Source: Rubrivivax sp.
Lineage (GTDB): Bacteria > Pseudomonadota > Gammaproteobacteria > Burkholderiales > Burkholderiaceae_C
Length of the DNA stretch: 64,000 bases
Reading direction: 5' to 3'
Assembly: GCA_022843905.1 (NCBI GenBank)
Contig: JALHMT010000018.1
Span: 6,344 to 70,343, forward strand
Of this stretch, positions 41,061-49,595 are shown piece by piece. Numbering within the stretch: the first letter of the stretch is position 1; the number at the start of each line of letters is the position of its first letter. Both the position numbers and the translations under genes were made by a program. The notes beneath the pieces were generated by a model. It made no database searches. It saw nothing but the letters and a program-made list of their open reading frames with translations, and was not told the origin of the DNA.

Positions 41061-41759
41061 TTACTTTCGGCGACGGCTGGCGCTGCACCAGCGATCCGCC
41101 GCCGCTGCCGCCCCCGCCAGCAGCACGGCGCCTGCCGGCACCACGGCCTGCGCCGACTGCATCGTCGCCAGCGTCGCCGCACTGATCACGCACCAGATGG
41201 CGGGCAGCACCCAGGCCGCCCGCAGCCAGCCGCGCGCCGCGCGCGTGCCAGCCGTGGTGCACAGCAGCAGGCCCAGCGTCGCGATGGCGGTGGGGTCGGG
41301 CGCCAGGCCGAAGACCTCGGCCTGCATCCACGGCCGGCCGGCGGCCGGCGCCAGCCATGGGTGCACCCAGAACGCCAGCGCCAGCAGGGCCAGGCCCATG
41401 CGGTCGCGAGCACCGGGCGGCGTCGCTTGCAGCACGCCCCCGCCGGCCAGCACCACCAGCAGGCCGGCCTGCAGGAAGAAGCCCACGGCAAAGCTGCCAG
41501 CCGCCCAGTGAATGGGCTCGAAGCGCTGCAGCAGGAAGGCCCAGCCGACGAAGGCCCAGGCCAGCGCCAGGGCGGCGACGCCGCTGCGCAGCGCAGGCGT
41601 GCCGCGCCACAGGCGCCAGGCCAGCCACAGCGTGGCCACCAGCACCAGCAGCAGCGGCGCCGGCCACAGCGCCTGGTTGTGCAGCTCGAACAGGCGCCAG
41701 TAGGTGCCCGGCGCGAACATCAGGAAGTCCGACGGGCGGTAGGTCCACCACTCGGTCAT
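41061..41759 (-). CDS. DUF6064 membrane protein
   Basis: A 232-residue protein with the characteristic start MTEWWTYRPSDFLMFAPGTYWRLFE and six to seven membrane segments. The family has no known function. It lies 52 bases after the aldo/keto reductase gene on the same strand. Confidence 0.85.
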   Translation of the reverse strand: MTEWWTYRPSDFLMFAPGTYWRLFELHNQALWPAPLLLVLVATLWLAWRLWRGTPALRSGVAALALAWAFVGWAFLLQRFEPIHWAAGSFAVGFFLQAGLLVVLAGGGVLQATPPGARDRMGLALLALAFWVHPWLAPAAGRPWMQAEVFGLAPDPTAIATLGLLLCTTAGTRAARGWLRAAWVLPAIWCVISAATLATMQSAQAVVPAGAVLLAGAAAAADRWCSASRRRK

Positions 41760-41811
41760 CGCACGAGGCCCCGTGTCGGCCCGACCCCACGGGCGCGACC
41801 GGCAAGGGCCA

Positions 41812-42768
41812 TCACATCGCCGCCACGTCGGCTGCCATGCGTGCTCGCAGCGCGGCGTCGGGCAGGGGCCCGCGTGCGGCCCCCATGTTCTGCCGCACGT
41901 GCGCGACCTGGCGGGTGGCGGGGATGGCGCAGGTCACGGCCGGGTGCGAGACGGCGAACTTCAACGCCGCCTGCGCCCAGCCGTCGCAGCCGATCTCGGC
42001 GGCCCAGCCGGGCAGCGGGCGGCCGCGCAGCGACCGCAGCAGCGCGCCTTCGCGGAACGGCCGGTTGACGATGACGGCGATGCGCCGCTCCTGCGCCAAC
42101 GGCAGGATGCGCTGCTCGACCTCGCGGTCCAGCAGGTTGTAGCTGATCTGCACGAAGTCGATGGGCTGCGTGCGCATGACGTTCTCGATCTCGGCGTGGC
42201 GCCGCCCTTCAGACGTGGTGATGCCGACGTAGCGCAGCCGGCCGGCGGCCTTCATCTCGAACAGCCGCGGCAGGTGTTCGCGCCAGGCCAGCAGGTTGTG
42301 CACCTGCATCAGGTCGAAGCGGGTCACGCCCCAGTGCAGCCGCGAGGCTTCCATCTGCGCAGCACCGCCGGCCACGTCGCCGATCCACACCTTCTCGGCC
42401 GAGAACAGCGCCGCCGGGTGTTTCAGCTTCGCCAGGGCATGCCCGATCGTGGGCTGCGAGGAGCCATACATCGGCGAGCTGTCGATCATGCGCCCGCCGG
42501 CGGCGAAGAAGGCGCGCACGACCTCGGCACTGGAGTCGCGCGCGGCGGGGTCGTTGCCGACGTTGAAGGTGATCCAGCTGCCCAGGCCCACCACCGGCAG
42601 GGCCTCGCCGCTGGACGGGATGGCACGCGTGATCAGGTCGCCGGCAGCAGCGCGCGACGCGGGCCAGGCGCCGGCGGCCAGCGCTGCGGCGGCGGCGGTG
42701 GCCAGCCAGGCGCGGCGGGGCATGGCACCGACGCGAGCCGGGAGCTCAGGTCGATCGGCATCGTTCAT
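41812..42768 (-). CDS. exported aldo/keto reductase
   Basis: A 318-residue protein. An N-terminal leader (MPRRAWLATAAAAALAAGAW, preceded by a short charged stretch) suggests Tat- or Sec-dependent export. The TIM-barrel core has the aldo/keto reductase words RMIDSSPMYGSSQPTIG (with the catalytic Asp and Tyr), RLRYVGITTSEGR and VQISYNLLDREVE. Exported members of this family are found in many proteobacteria with unclear substrates. The usual catalytic Lys region is present as FSAEKVWIGD. Confidence 0.85.
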   Translation of the reverse strand: MNDADRPELPARVGAMPRRAWLATAAAAALAAGAWPASRAAAGDLITRAIPSSGEALPVVGLGSWITFNVGNDPAARDSSAEVVRAFFAAGGRMIDSSPMYGSSQPTIGHALAKLKHPAALFSAEKVWIGDVAGGAAQMEASRLHWGVTRFDLMQVHNLLAWREHLPRLFEMKAAGRLRYVGITTSEGRRHAEIENVMRTQPIDFVQISYNLLDREVEQRILPLAQERRIAVIVNRPFREGALLRSLRGRPLPGWAAEIGCDGWAQAALKFAVSHPAVTCAIPATRQVAHVRQNMGAARGPLPDAALRARMAADVAAM

Positions 42769-42880
42769 GGCGGTCTTCCGGTGAACAGCAGAAGCCACAT
42801 TCTGGAACGCGGGCGCCCAGCGGGTGCGGCGCCGGGGCGCGACCGCATGGGCGGTGCGGGGATGCCGCCGGCTCAGCCGA

Positions 42881-43516
42881 TCAGATCGCGAGCCGCCCCG
42901 CCCCGTCGTAAGGCCAGGCCAGCCGGTGGACGCCGTAGAACAGCGCGCAGGCCCTGGGCCCCTGCAGCAGGTGCGCGCGACCCTGCATGAACACGGCAAA
43001 CACGTCGCCGGCCTTGACGCCACGGTTGCGCGGCGAGAGCCAGTCGTCCTGGCAGCCGTGCTGCAGACGCGAGCGCAGCTGACGGTTGGCGGTCTGCATG
43101 AAGACGCGGGCCTCCGGTGTCAGCGGCCCGCGCTTGGCGCCGCCCTCGGGGGCGATGAAAACCTTGTCCCAGCCCGCCGGCGAGCGGCGCCAGACACTCA
43201 TCAGGTCGTAGTCCGACACCATGATGCGCCGCGCCGTCACCACCAGGCCCGACGAGCCGGTGTTGGCCTCGGTGGCCGCGGTCTTCGGGCTGAACACGCC
43301 GTGCCAGGCACGCGACTGCGGCTTGGGACAGCGCACGACGATGAGCCAGCCCTGGCTGCTCAGCGACTCGAAACTGGCCATGTCGGCGGCGTCCATGCCC
43401 GACTCGCGCGACAGCACGATCAGCCGCTCGGCCACCCCCTCGCGGCGCCACTGCGTTTCGCGCTGGTGCTCGATCTGTTCCTGGATGCTGGCCTTCAGGC
43501 CGGGTGCGTTCGACAA
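42881..43516 (-). CDS. putative small ExoY/edema-factor-like nucleotidyl cyclase
   Basis: A 211-residue soluble protein. SDYDLMSV (D102 and D104) matches the DYDL motif whose two aspartates bind the catalytic metals in anthrax edema factor, CyaA and ExoY. About 50 residues later LQHGCQDD (H153), followed by a hydrophobic strand DVFAVF, parallels the NHGTEQDN...EIFII segment with the catalytic histidine. AWHGVFSPK and NTGSSGL precede it where edema factor has its lysine-rich NTP-binding stretch, but the canonical KGKSxNWGP is not exact and the domain is much shorter. TTG 43516 was chosen for its GGAG spacing; an ATG lies 30 bases upstream. Activity is unproven. Confidence 0.5.
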   Translation of the reverse strand: MSNAPGLKASIQEQIEHQRETQWRREGVAERLIVLSRESGMDAADMASFESLSSQGWLIVVRCPKPQSRAWHGVFSPKTAATEANTGSSGLVVTARRIMVSDYDLMSVWRRSPAGWDKVFIAPEGGAKRGPLTPEARVFMQTANRQLRSRLQHGCQDDWLSPRNRGVKAGDVFAVFMQGRAHLLQGPRACALFYGVHRLAWPYDGAGRLAI

Positions 43517-43661
43517 GGTGGTCTCCCCCTCTTCGCAAGCCCGCATGATGCCGCTTTGTGCCCGACCGGACATCCGCCCTTTGGGCGATGTCGACCGTTC
43601 TTCCGGTGCGGCACGCGCTGGTCACACAATGGGAATTCAATCATGCCCTCAGGAGCCCCCC

Positions 43662-44588
43662 ATGCAAGGCTGCGCCTTCGTCGACGGTGAGTTCGTCGCC
43701 CCCGAACACGCGAAGATCTCGATCTTCGACTGGGGCTTCCTGCATTCAGACGCCACCTACGACGTGGCGCACGTCTGGGACGGCAAGTTCTTTCGGCTCG
43801 ACGACCACCTCGACCGCTTCGAGGCCAGCCTGAGGGCGCTGCGGCTGGACCCCGGCGTCAGCCGCCAGCGCATGCGCGAGGTGATGCACGAGTGCGTGCG
43901 CCGCGCCGGGCTGCGCGAGGCCTATGTCGAGGTGCTGTGCACGCGCGGCCGGCCCGCGCCGGGCTCACGCGACCCGCGCAGCTGCACCAACACCTTCATG
44001 GCCTTCGCGATCCCCTTCGTGTGGATCGCCGACCCCGCCAAGCAGCGCCGCGGCATCGACCTGGTGGTGGGCACGCCACAGCGCATCCCGCCGTCCAGCG
44101 TCGACCCGCGCATCAAGAACTACCACTGGATGGACTTCGTGATGGGCCTGTTCCAGGCCTACGAACGCGGCGGCGAAACCGTGGTGCTGACCGACGGCCA
44201 GGGCCACGTCACCGAAGGCCCGGGCTTCAACGTCTTCGCGGTGTTCGGCGGCGCTGCCGACCTGCAGGCCGCGCGGGTCGTGACGCCGGTGGCCGGCGTG
44301 CTGGAAGGCGTGTCGCGCCGCACCGTGATCGAGATGGCCGCGGCGGCGGGCTGCACGGTCGAGCAGCGCCTGCTCGACGTCGACGAACTGCGGCGTGCCG
44401 ACGAGATCTTCCTCAGCACCACGGGCGGCGGCGTGATCCCCATCAGCCACCTCGACGGCGTGCCGGTGGCCGGCCGCAAGCCCGGCGATTTCGGGCCCGT
44501 CAGCGCGTTGCTGCAGGCCCGCTATTGGGCCTTGCACGAGGACCCGCGCTACGTCGAAGCCGTGCAGGGGCTGCCGGCCGCGCGCTGA
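43662..44588 (+). CDS. class IV aminotransferase (BCAT/D-amino-acid transaminase type)
   Basis: A 308-residue PLP-fold-type-IV protein. The N-terminal FVDGEFVAPEHAKISIFDWGFLHSD, the PLP lysine region DPRIKNYHWMDFVMG, the conserved glutamate in VTEGPGFNVF and the phosphate-binding LEGVSRRTVIEM and STTGGGVIP segments are in order. It probably transfers the amino group of a branched-chain, D-, or aromatic amino acid. AGGAG lies six bases before the ATG. Single gene. Confidence 0.88.
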   Translation: MQGCAFVDGEFVAPEHAKISIFDWGFLHSDATYDVAHVWDGKFFRLDDHLDRFEASLRALRLDPGVSRQRMREVMHECVRRAGLREAYVEVLCTRGRPAPGSRDPRSCTNTFMAFAIPFVWIADPAKQRRGIDLVVGTPQRIPPSSVDPRIKNYHWMDFVMGLFQAYERGGETVVLTDGQGHVTEGPGFNVFAVFGGAADLQAARVVTPVAGVLEGVSRRTVIEMAAAAGCTVEQRLLDVDELRRADEIFLSTTGGGVIPISHLDGVPVAGRKPGDFGPVSALLQARYWALHEDPRYVEAVQGLPAAR

Positions 44589-44609
44589 GGCCGGCGGGAC
44601 GGGCCGACC

Positions 44610-46406
44610 TCAGAAGCTTTCCCAGTCGTCCGAGGCGCCGGCCGTGGCCGCGGGGGCGGGGGACGGGCTGGCGCTGCGCGCCGCGGGTGCGGCAGGCAGG
44701 GCGGCAGGCGCCCTGGCCGGGGCTTGCTTCAGCGGCGCGGCAGGTCGTTTCGACAACTGCGGCGCCGCAGGCGACACGGGTGCCGTCATGGCCTGGGAGA
44801 TCACGGCATGCGTCGTGGTGCCCTGCGCCTGAGACCGCGCCCCGCCAGGGGTGAGCTGGAACACGCTCACCAGTTCTGACAGGCGTGCGGCCTGGTGGCG
44901 CAGGCTCTCGGCGGCGGCCGCGCTCTCTTCGACCAGGGCGGCGTTCTGCTGCGTCACCTGGTCGAGCTGGCCCACGGCGTCGCCCACCTGGCTGATGCCG
45001 GCCGACTGCTCGGCTGCGGCATGGGAGATGCTGCCGATCATCTGCGTCACGCGCGACACCTGGTTCACGATCTCGGTCATCGACACCCCGGCGGCGTGCA
45101 CCTGCTGCGTGCCGGCGTCGACCTTCTCGACGCTGGCGCCGATCAGCGCCTTGATCTCCTTGGCCGCGTTGGCCGAACGCTGGGCCAGGCTGCGCACCTC
45201 GCTGGCCACCACCGCGAAACCGCGGCCCTGCTCGCCGGCCCGCGCCGCCTCGACCGCGGCGTTGAGCGCCAGGATGTTGGTCTGGAAGGCGATGCCGTCG
45301 ATGACGCCGATGATGTCGGCGATCCTCTTGGACGAGGCGGCGATGTCCTGCATGGTGGCCACCACCTGCGACACCACTTCGCCGCCCTTGACGGCCGCGC
45401 CCGAGGCGTCGGCCGCGAGCTGGTTGGCCTGCACCGCCGTGTCGGCGCTGGCCTTCACGGTGACGGTGAGCTGCTCCATCGAGGCCGCCGTCTGCTGCAG
45501 GTTGCTGGCCTGTTCTTCGGTGCGGTGGCTGAGGTCGGCATTGCCGGTGGCGATCTGCGCCGAGCCGGTGGCGATGCTCTCGCTGCTCTGGCGCACCTGC
45601 CCCACCACCTCGGCCAGGCGGTCGCGCATGTCGCGCAGGCCGGCCAGGATGCTGATGCTGTCACCGGGGCGGGTGCGGATCTCGACGGCCAGGTTGCCGG
45701 CGGCCACCTCGCGTGTGATGCCCACCACGTCGGCGGGCTCGGCGCCGAGCTGGCGCAGCAGGCCGCGCGTGATGACCCCGCCCGCGGCCACGGCCACCAC
45801 GGCGGCCAGCAGCGCCAGCGCCAGCGTCGTCTTCACGGCGTCGGCGCCGAGTGCCTTGGCTTGCTCGCCCGCTTGCTGCATCTGAGCGGTCTCGTACTTG
45901 CCCAAGACCTCGATGGCACCGAAGTAGTCGTTCTGCGCCGACCTGGCCGTCTTGAGCAGGTACACACCCGCGGCGCCGCCGTTGCCCGACCGGACCAGGC
46001 TGACGACCTCGTCGCGCGCCTGACCATACGCGGCGCGGGAGTCGACGATCTTCCTGAACAGCTCACGGGCTTCGGGCGTGACGATGGCCTTGTCCAGGCG
46101 GGCCAGGGCCGCGTTGTTCTCTTCGGCGGTCTTGTCCACGGCGGTCAGCGCAACACGCAGCTCGTCGGCATCGTTGGCAGCGATGATGGCGTTGCGCAGA
46201 TTGCGCGCCTGCAGGCCCAGCGTCTCGCTCATGTCGGTGAGCAGGGCGATGGTCGCGTAGCGCTGGTCCACCATCTCGACGATCTGCTGGTTGATGCCCT
46301 GCACCTTCACCAGGGCGACGCCGACGACGATGCCCAGCAGGGCGAGCACGCCGCCGAACCCGAGTCTCAGTTGGCTGGCCACCTTCATTGCACTGACGCT
46401 TTTCAT
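44610..46406 (-). CDS. methyl-accepting chemotaxis protein
   Basis: A 598-residue transducer. A first membrane helix (about 15-35) is followed by a 150-residue periplasmic four-helix-bundle sensor, a second membrane helix (about 190-212), a HAMP domain, and a long coiled-coil signalling domain. The signalling hairpin tip is [32 protein letters not shown]. The alanine/proline linker ends in DDWESF, a CheR/CheB-tethering pentapeptide of the NWETF type, so it is a high-abundance-type receptor that can recruit the adaptation enzymes. No ligand can be inferred. AAGGATC precedes the ATG. Confidence 0.93.
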   Translation of the reverse strand: MKSVSAMKVASQLRLGFGGVLALLGIVVGVALVKVQGINQQIVEMVDQRYATIALLTDMSETLGLQARNLRNAIIAANDADELRVALTAVDKTAEENNAALARLDKAIVTPEARELFRKIVDSRAAYGQARDEVVSLVRSGNGGAAGVYLLKTARSAQNDYFGAIEVLGKYETAQMQQAGEQAKALGADAVKTTLALALLAAVVAVAAGGVITRGLLRQLGAEPADVVGITREVAAGNLAVEIRTRPGDSISILAGLRDMRDRLAEVVGQVRQSSESIATGSAQIATGNADLSHRTEEQASNLQQTAASMEQLTVTVKASADTAVQANQLAADASGAAVKGGEVVSQVVATMQDIAASSKRIADIIGVIDGIAFQTNILALNAAVEAARAGEQGRGFAVVASEVRSLAQRSANAAKEIKALIGASVEKVDAGTQQVHAAGVSMTEIVNQVSRVTQMIGSISHAAAEQSAGISQVGDAVGQLDQVTQQNAALVEESAAAAESLRHQAARLSELVSVFQLTPGGARSQAQGTTTHAVISQAMTAPVSPAAPQLSKRPAAPLKQAPARAPAALPAAPAARSASPSPAPAATAGASDDWESF

Positions 46407-46583
46407 GGGATCCTTGATGTGATTGAGCGCGCCGTCGGGCAAACGACCGCAGCACCGCTCAATATCGGCCAAAACCATTTCGAATGAAGGCCGGAGAAGA
46501 AATGAGTTTCAGGTTCGAGTCGGCGGGTCTGCCGTCTCAGCAAGCCTGCGAACCCGCCCAGCCCCGGACGCGAGACCCGAACC

Positions 46584-47159
46584 ATGCCGCTTCAGCACCA
46601 TCTGCGCATCCAGGCACACGCCAACCGCCTGGCCAACCATCGCCTGCACGGCGCGATGTCGGCGCTGTCGCGCGACGAATTCCAGGCGCCCCGCACGGGC
46701 TTCTTCCCCAGCCTGGCGGCCACGTTGAATCACGTCCTGGCGGTGGACCAGTACTACATCGGTGCCCTGTACGGCCAGGCGGGCGGCGCCCTGGCCTGGG
46801 ACCGCTTCGTGCCCGCCGACGACCTGGCTTCGCTGGCCGAGCGCCAGCGCCTGAGCGACGAGCGGCTGATCGCCTTCTGCGACGCGCTGGACGAGGCCGG
46901 CTGCGACGCCGACGTGGCCATGGAGCGCGGTGAAGGCCGTGTACAGCACGACCGCGTGGCGCATGTGCTGGCCCACCTCTTCATGCACCAGACACACCAT
47001 CGCGGACAGGCGCACGCGATGCTGTCGGGCACGGCGGTGCAGCCGCCGCAGCTCGACGAGTTCCTGATGCCCAGCGAAAGCCACCTGCGCAGCGCCGACA
47101 TGGCCGCGCTGGGCTGGAGCGAAGCCGAGGTCTATGGCGGCCCAGCGCTGCGGCCCTGA
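46584..47159 (+). CDS. DinB-family protein
   Basis: A 191-residue four-helix bundle protein. The three histidines of the DinB/YfiT metal site are visible in LNHVLAVDQYY and HLFMHQTHHRGQ. Family members are metal-dependent thiol-transferases or hydrolases, or of unknown role. Soluble and cytoplasmic. Single gene. Confidence 0.88.
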   Translation: MPLQHHLRIQAHANRLANHRLHGAMSALSRDEFQAPRTGFFPSLAATLNHVLAVDQYYIGALYGQAGGALAWDRFVPADDLASLAERQRLSDERLIAFCDALDEAGCDADVAMERGEGRVQHDRVAHVLAHLFMHQTHHRGQAHAMLSGTAVQPPQLDEFLMPSESHLRSADMAALGWSEAEVYGGPALRP

Positions 47160-47356
47160 ACGCACGGCCAGCACCTGCCCGTTCGAGACATCGGCTGCCG
47201 GCTGCCGCACACCGGCACCTGGCCCGGCCCCAGGATCAAGACCCCCGCGACCCCCTTGTTCATGCGATCCGGCGCGTGCGTCCTGCCTATGCTCGCGCAC
47301 GCACCCGGGCCGCTCACGCGCGCCCGCCAACCCCATCCCAGACGCCGGCCGCCCTC

Positions 47357-47644
47357 ATGAAACTCCTTGGAATCCCGCTTCGCAGACCCAGCTTCAACGA
47401 GGTCACCGCAGCCACCGTGATGGGTGCGGGTCTGTGGGTGGCCGGCATCGGGCTGATGAAGGCCCTGCGCGTCGACTTCTCGCCGGCCGATGCCGGCGCC
47501 CTGCTGCTGGTGCTGGTGTGGGCCTGCAACTCGGTGCGCCTGGGCATCCGCATCGAGCAGGGCCGGCGCCACCTGCTGGCCAACCTGGTGGTCAGCGCGC
47601 TGCTGCTCGGGCTGTACGAGACGGCGCGGGTCGTCGCCAGCTGA
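47357..47644 (+). CDS. small membrane protein of unknown function
   Basis: A 95-residue protein with three hydrophobic segments (TAATVMGAGLWVAGIGL, AGALLLVLVWACNSV, LLANLVVSALLLGLYE). The start was placed at ATG 47357, the first that keeps a compact protein. No family recognised. Convergent with the metallo-beta-lactamase-fold gene, with only seven bases between the stops. Confidence 0.6.
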   Translation: MKLLGIPLRRPSFNEVTAATVMGAGLWVAGIGLMKALRVDFSPADAGALLLVLVWACNSVRLGIRIEQGRRHLLANLVVSALLLGLYETARVVAS

Positions 47645-47651
47645 GATCGAT

Positions 47652-48770
47652 CTAGCGCAATCCCTTCCACCACAACACATTGCTGCGCGGCAGCCCGATG
47701 GTCAGCACCTCGCCGATCTCCGGCGTGGCCAGCGGCAGCCCCTGGGCCGCGGCCAGTGCCGACACCCGCTCCAGCGGGTCCTTCCAGGTGTGGAAGGCCA
47801 GGTTGAAGGTGCTGTTGTGCACCAGGTACAGCAGGCGGGCGCGCAGGTCCACGAAAGCCTGCACCGTCTCTTCCGGCGTCAGGTGCACCGCGGGCCAGTA
47901 GGGGTCGTAGGCGCCGTTTTCCATCAGGGCCAGGTCGAAGCCGTCGAAGCGCGCGCCGATCTGCCTGAAGCCGTCGAAGTAGCCGGTGTCGCCGCTGTAG
48001 AAGATGCGCTGGTCTCCGCTCTGAATGACCCAGCTCGCCCACAGCGTGCGGTTGCGGTCCCACGGCGTGCGGCCCGAGAAGTGCTGGGCCGGCGTGGCCG
48101 TGACCGTCACGTCGGCATGGCGGCCTTCCTGCCACCAGTCGAACTCCTCGATGCGCTGCGCCTCGACGCCCATCTCCTGCAGTCGCCGTCCGACGCCCAG
48201 CGGCACGAAGTAGCGCTGGACGCGCCCGTTCAGATGCTCGATGGTCGGCAGGTCGAGGTGGTCGTAGTGGTCGTGCGACAGGATCAGCCCCTCGATGGGC
48301 GGCAGCTCGCTCAGCGGCAGCGGCGGCGCATGGAAGCGCTTCGGGCCGGCAAAGCTCAAGGGCGAGGCGCGTTCGCCGAACATGGGATCGATCAGCCAGT
48401 AGCGGCCGCGCAGCTTGAGCAGGTGCGACGAGTGGCCGAGCCGCACGACGTGGTTGGCCGAGTTGTCCAGCGCGTCGAGGGCCGCGCGGTCGAGCGGCCG
48501 TACCGGAATGGCATCGACCGGCATCGCCCCCGGGGGCGCGGCTGAGAGGAAGCGCGACCAGATCTTCCAGGCAGGCTGCGAAGGCTGGGCGCGCGGGTTG
48601 AGCGCATTCTGGAAGACGCAGCCCTCGACCGAGAACTGCGGTGACGCGGCGAGTGCGCGGTCGCAGGCTTGCGCGGTGGCGCTGCCGGGCCAGGCCAGGG
48701 CGGCACACCCCATGAGGAGGACAGCGGCGCTTCGGATCAGGCACTTTGGAACCGGGGGGTGTGTTTGCAC
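47652..48770 (-). CDS. exported metallo-beta-lactamase-fold hydrolase (NAPE-PLD/UlaG-like)
   Basis: A 372-residue protein if started at GTG 48770, which gives a full signal peptide (CLIRSAAVLLMGCAALAWPG, cleavage after ATAQA). An ATG at 48713 would remove most of it. The metal motif ILSHDHYDHLDL is the HxHxDH signature; further ligands lie in TPAQHFSGR, YSGDTGYFDGF and the final histidine in YLVHNSTFNLAFHTW. WLIDPMFGERASPLSF resembles N-acyl-phosphatidylethanolamine phospholipase D-like enzymes. Probably periplasmic or outer-membrane associated; substrate unknown. Confidence 0.82.
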   Translation of the reverse strand: MQTHPPVPKCLIRSAAVLLMGCAALAWPGSATAQACDRALAASPQFSVEGCVFQNALNPRAQPSQPAWKIWSRFLSAAPPGAMPVDAIPVRPLDRAALDALDNSANHVVRLGHSSHLLKLRGRYWLIDPMFGERASPLSFAGPKRFHAPPLPLSELPPIEGLILSHDHYDHLDLPTIEHLNGRVQRYFVPLGVGRRLQEMGVEAQRIEEFDWWQEGRHADVTVTATPAQHFSGRTPWDRNRTLWASWVIQSGDQRIFYSGDTGYFDGFRQIGARFDGFDLALMENGAYDPYWPAVHLTPEETVQAFVDLRARLLYLVHNSTFNLAFHTWKDPLERVSALAAAQGLPLATPEIGEVLTIGLPRSNVLWWKGLR

Positions 48771-48990
48771 GGACTCGGCCGACGAAGCAAAGGAGAGGCT
48801 TGCGCCGCAGCATAACAAGAGACCGCGACGACTCGGCCCCCAGGCGCAGGCCAGCCAGGCCCCTGTTCGTCGCGCGGTGAACCCCGTGCATCGCGTCCGC
48901 TGGGTGGAAAAGCTTGCCCCGATGCGGCAGCGTCGCCGCGACCATCGCGGAGACCTGGGGACATCGGCTCGATGCCGTAGGATGGCATCG

Positions 48991-49473
48991 ATGAAGGACA
49001 TGCTCGCCCTGTCGGCCCACCTGCCCGAGATTCAACTCGCGCCCGGCGAGGTGCTGGTGCGCGAGGGCGGCGCCGGCGGTGGGCTGTGGATCCTGGTCTC
49101 GGGGGCCCTGCGCGTGCGCAAGGGCGACACCGCCGTCAACACGGTGACCGCGCCTGGCTCGGTGATCGGCGAGATGTCGCTGCTGTTGAACTCGCCCTAC
49201 AGCGCCACGGTGGAGGCCATCGAGGGTTCCGTGCTGCGCCACGAGGCCGATGGCCACGCGCTGCTGGGCAGCGACCCGGCCATCACGCGCCTGGTGGCCG
49301 TGGGCCTGGCCGAGCGCCTGAACCACGTCACCACCTACCTGGCCGACCTGCAGCATCAGTACGGCGACGCACCCGGCCTGAGCATGGTCGGCGAGGTGCT
49401 GAGCCAACTCGCCCAGCGCCAGATGCCTGCCGCAAAACCAGGATCCCTGCGCGACCCCGACCCGGATTACTGA
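48991..49473 (+). CDS. cyclic-nucleotide-binding domain protein
   Basis: A 160-residue protein consisting of one Crp-like beta-roll (LAPGEVLVREGGAGGGLWILVSGALRVRKG, PGSVIGEMSLLLNSPYSATVEA) and C-terminal helices, without the HTH of Crp/Fnr regulators. PGSVIGEMSLL is the phosphate-binding cassette; the Arg that contacts the phosphate in true cAMP binders is replaced by Tyr-Ser (NSPYSATV), so nucleotide binding is uncertain. AGGA sits eight bases before the chosen ATG; another ATG nine bases earlier is possible. A 50-bp repeat begins at its stop codon. Confidence 0.82.
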   Translation: MKDMLALSAHLPEIQLAPGEVLVREGGAGGGLWILVSGALRVRKGDTAVNTVTAPGSVIGEMSLLLNSPYSATVEAIEGSVLRHEADGHALLGSDPAITRLVAVGLAERLNHVTTYLADLQHQYGDAPGLSMVGEVLSQLAQRQMPAAKPGSLRDPDPDY

Positions 49474-49593
49474 GCCCGCGCGTGCGACGCCGGAAGGCGT
49501 TGCACGGCTGGCGAAGGCCCGAGCCCGATTTCACGGGCAAGGGCTGAGCCCGCGCGTGCGACGCCGGAAGGCGTTGCACGGCTGGCGAAGGCC
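49470..49593. repeat. 50-bp perfect direct repeat carrying a hairpin
   Basis: The same 50 bases occur at 49470-49519 and 49544-49593, 74 bases apart, in the space between two convergent genes. Each copy contains the stem GCGACGCC/GGCGTTGC around GGAA (eight pairs with one G-T). There is no T-tract, so they are not ordinary Rho-independent terminators. They look like a duplicated REP-like palindromic unit or a paired bidirectional transcription stop. Confidence 0.8.
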
Positions 49594-49595
49594 TC

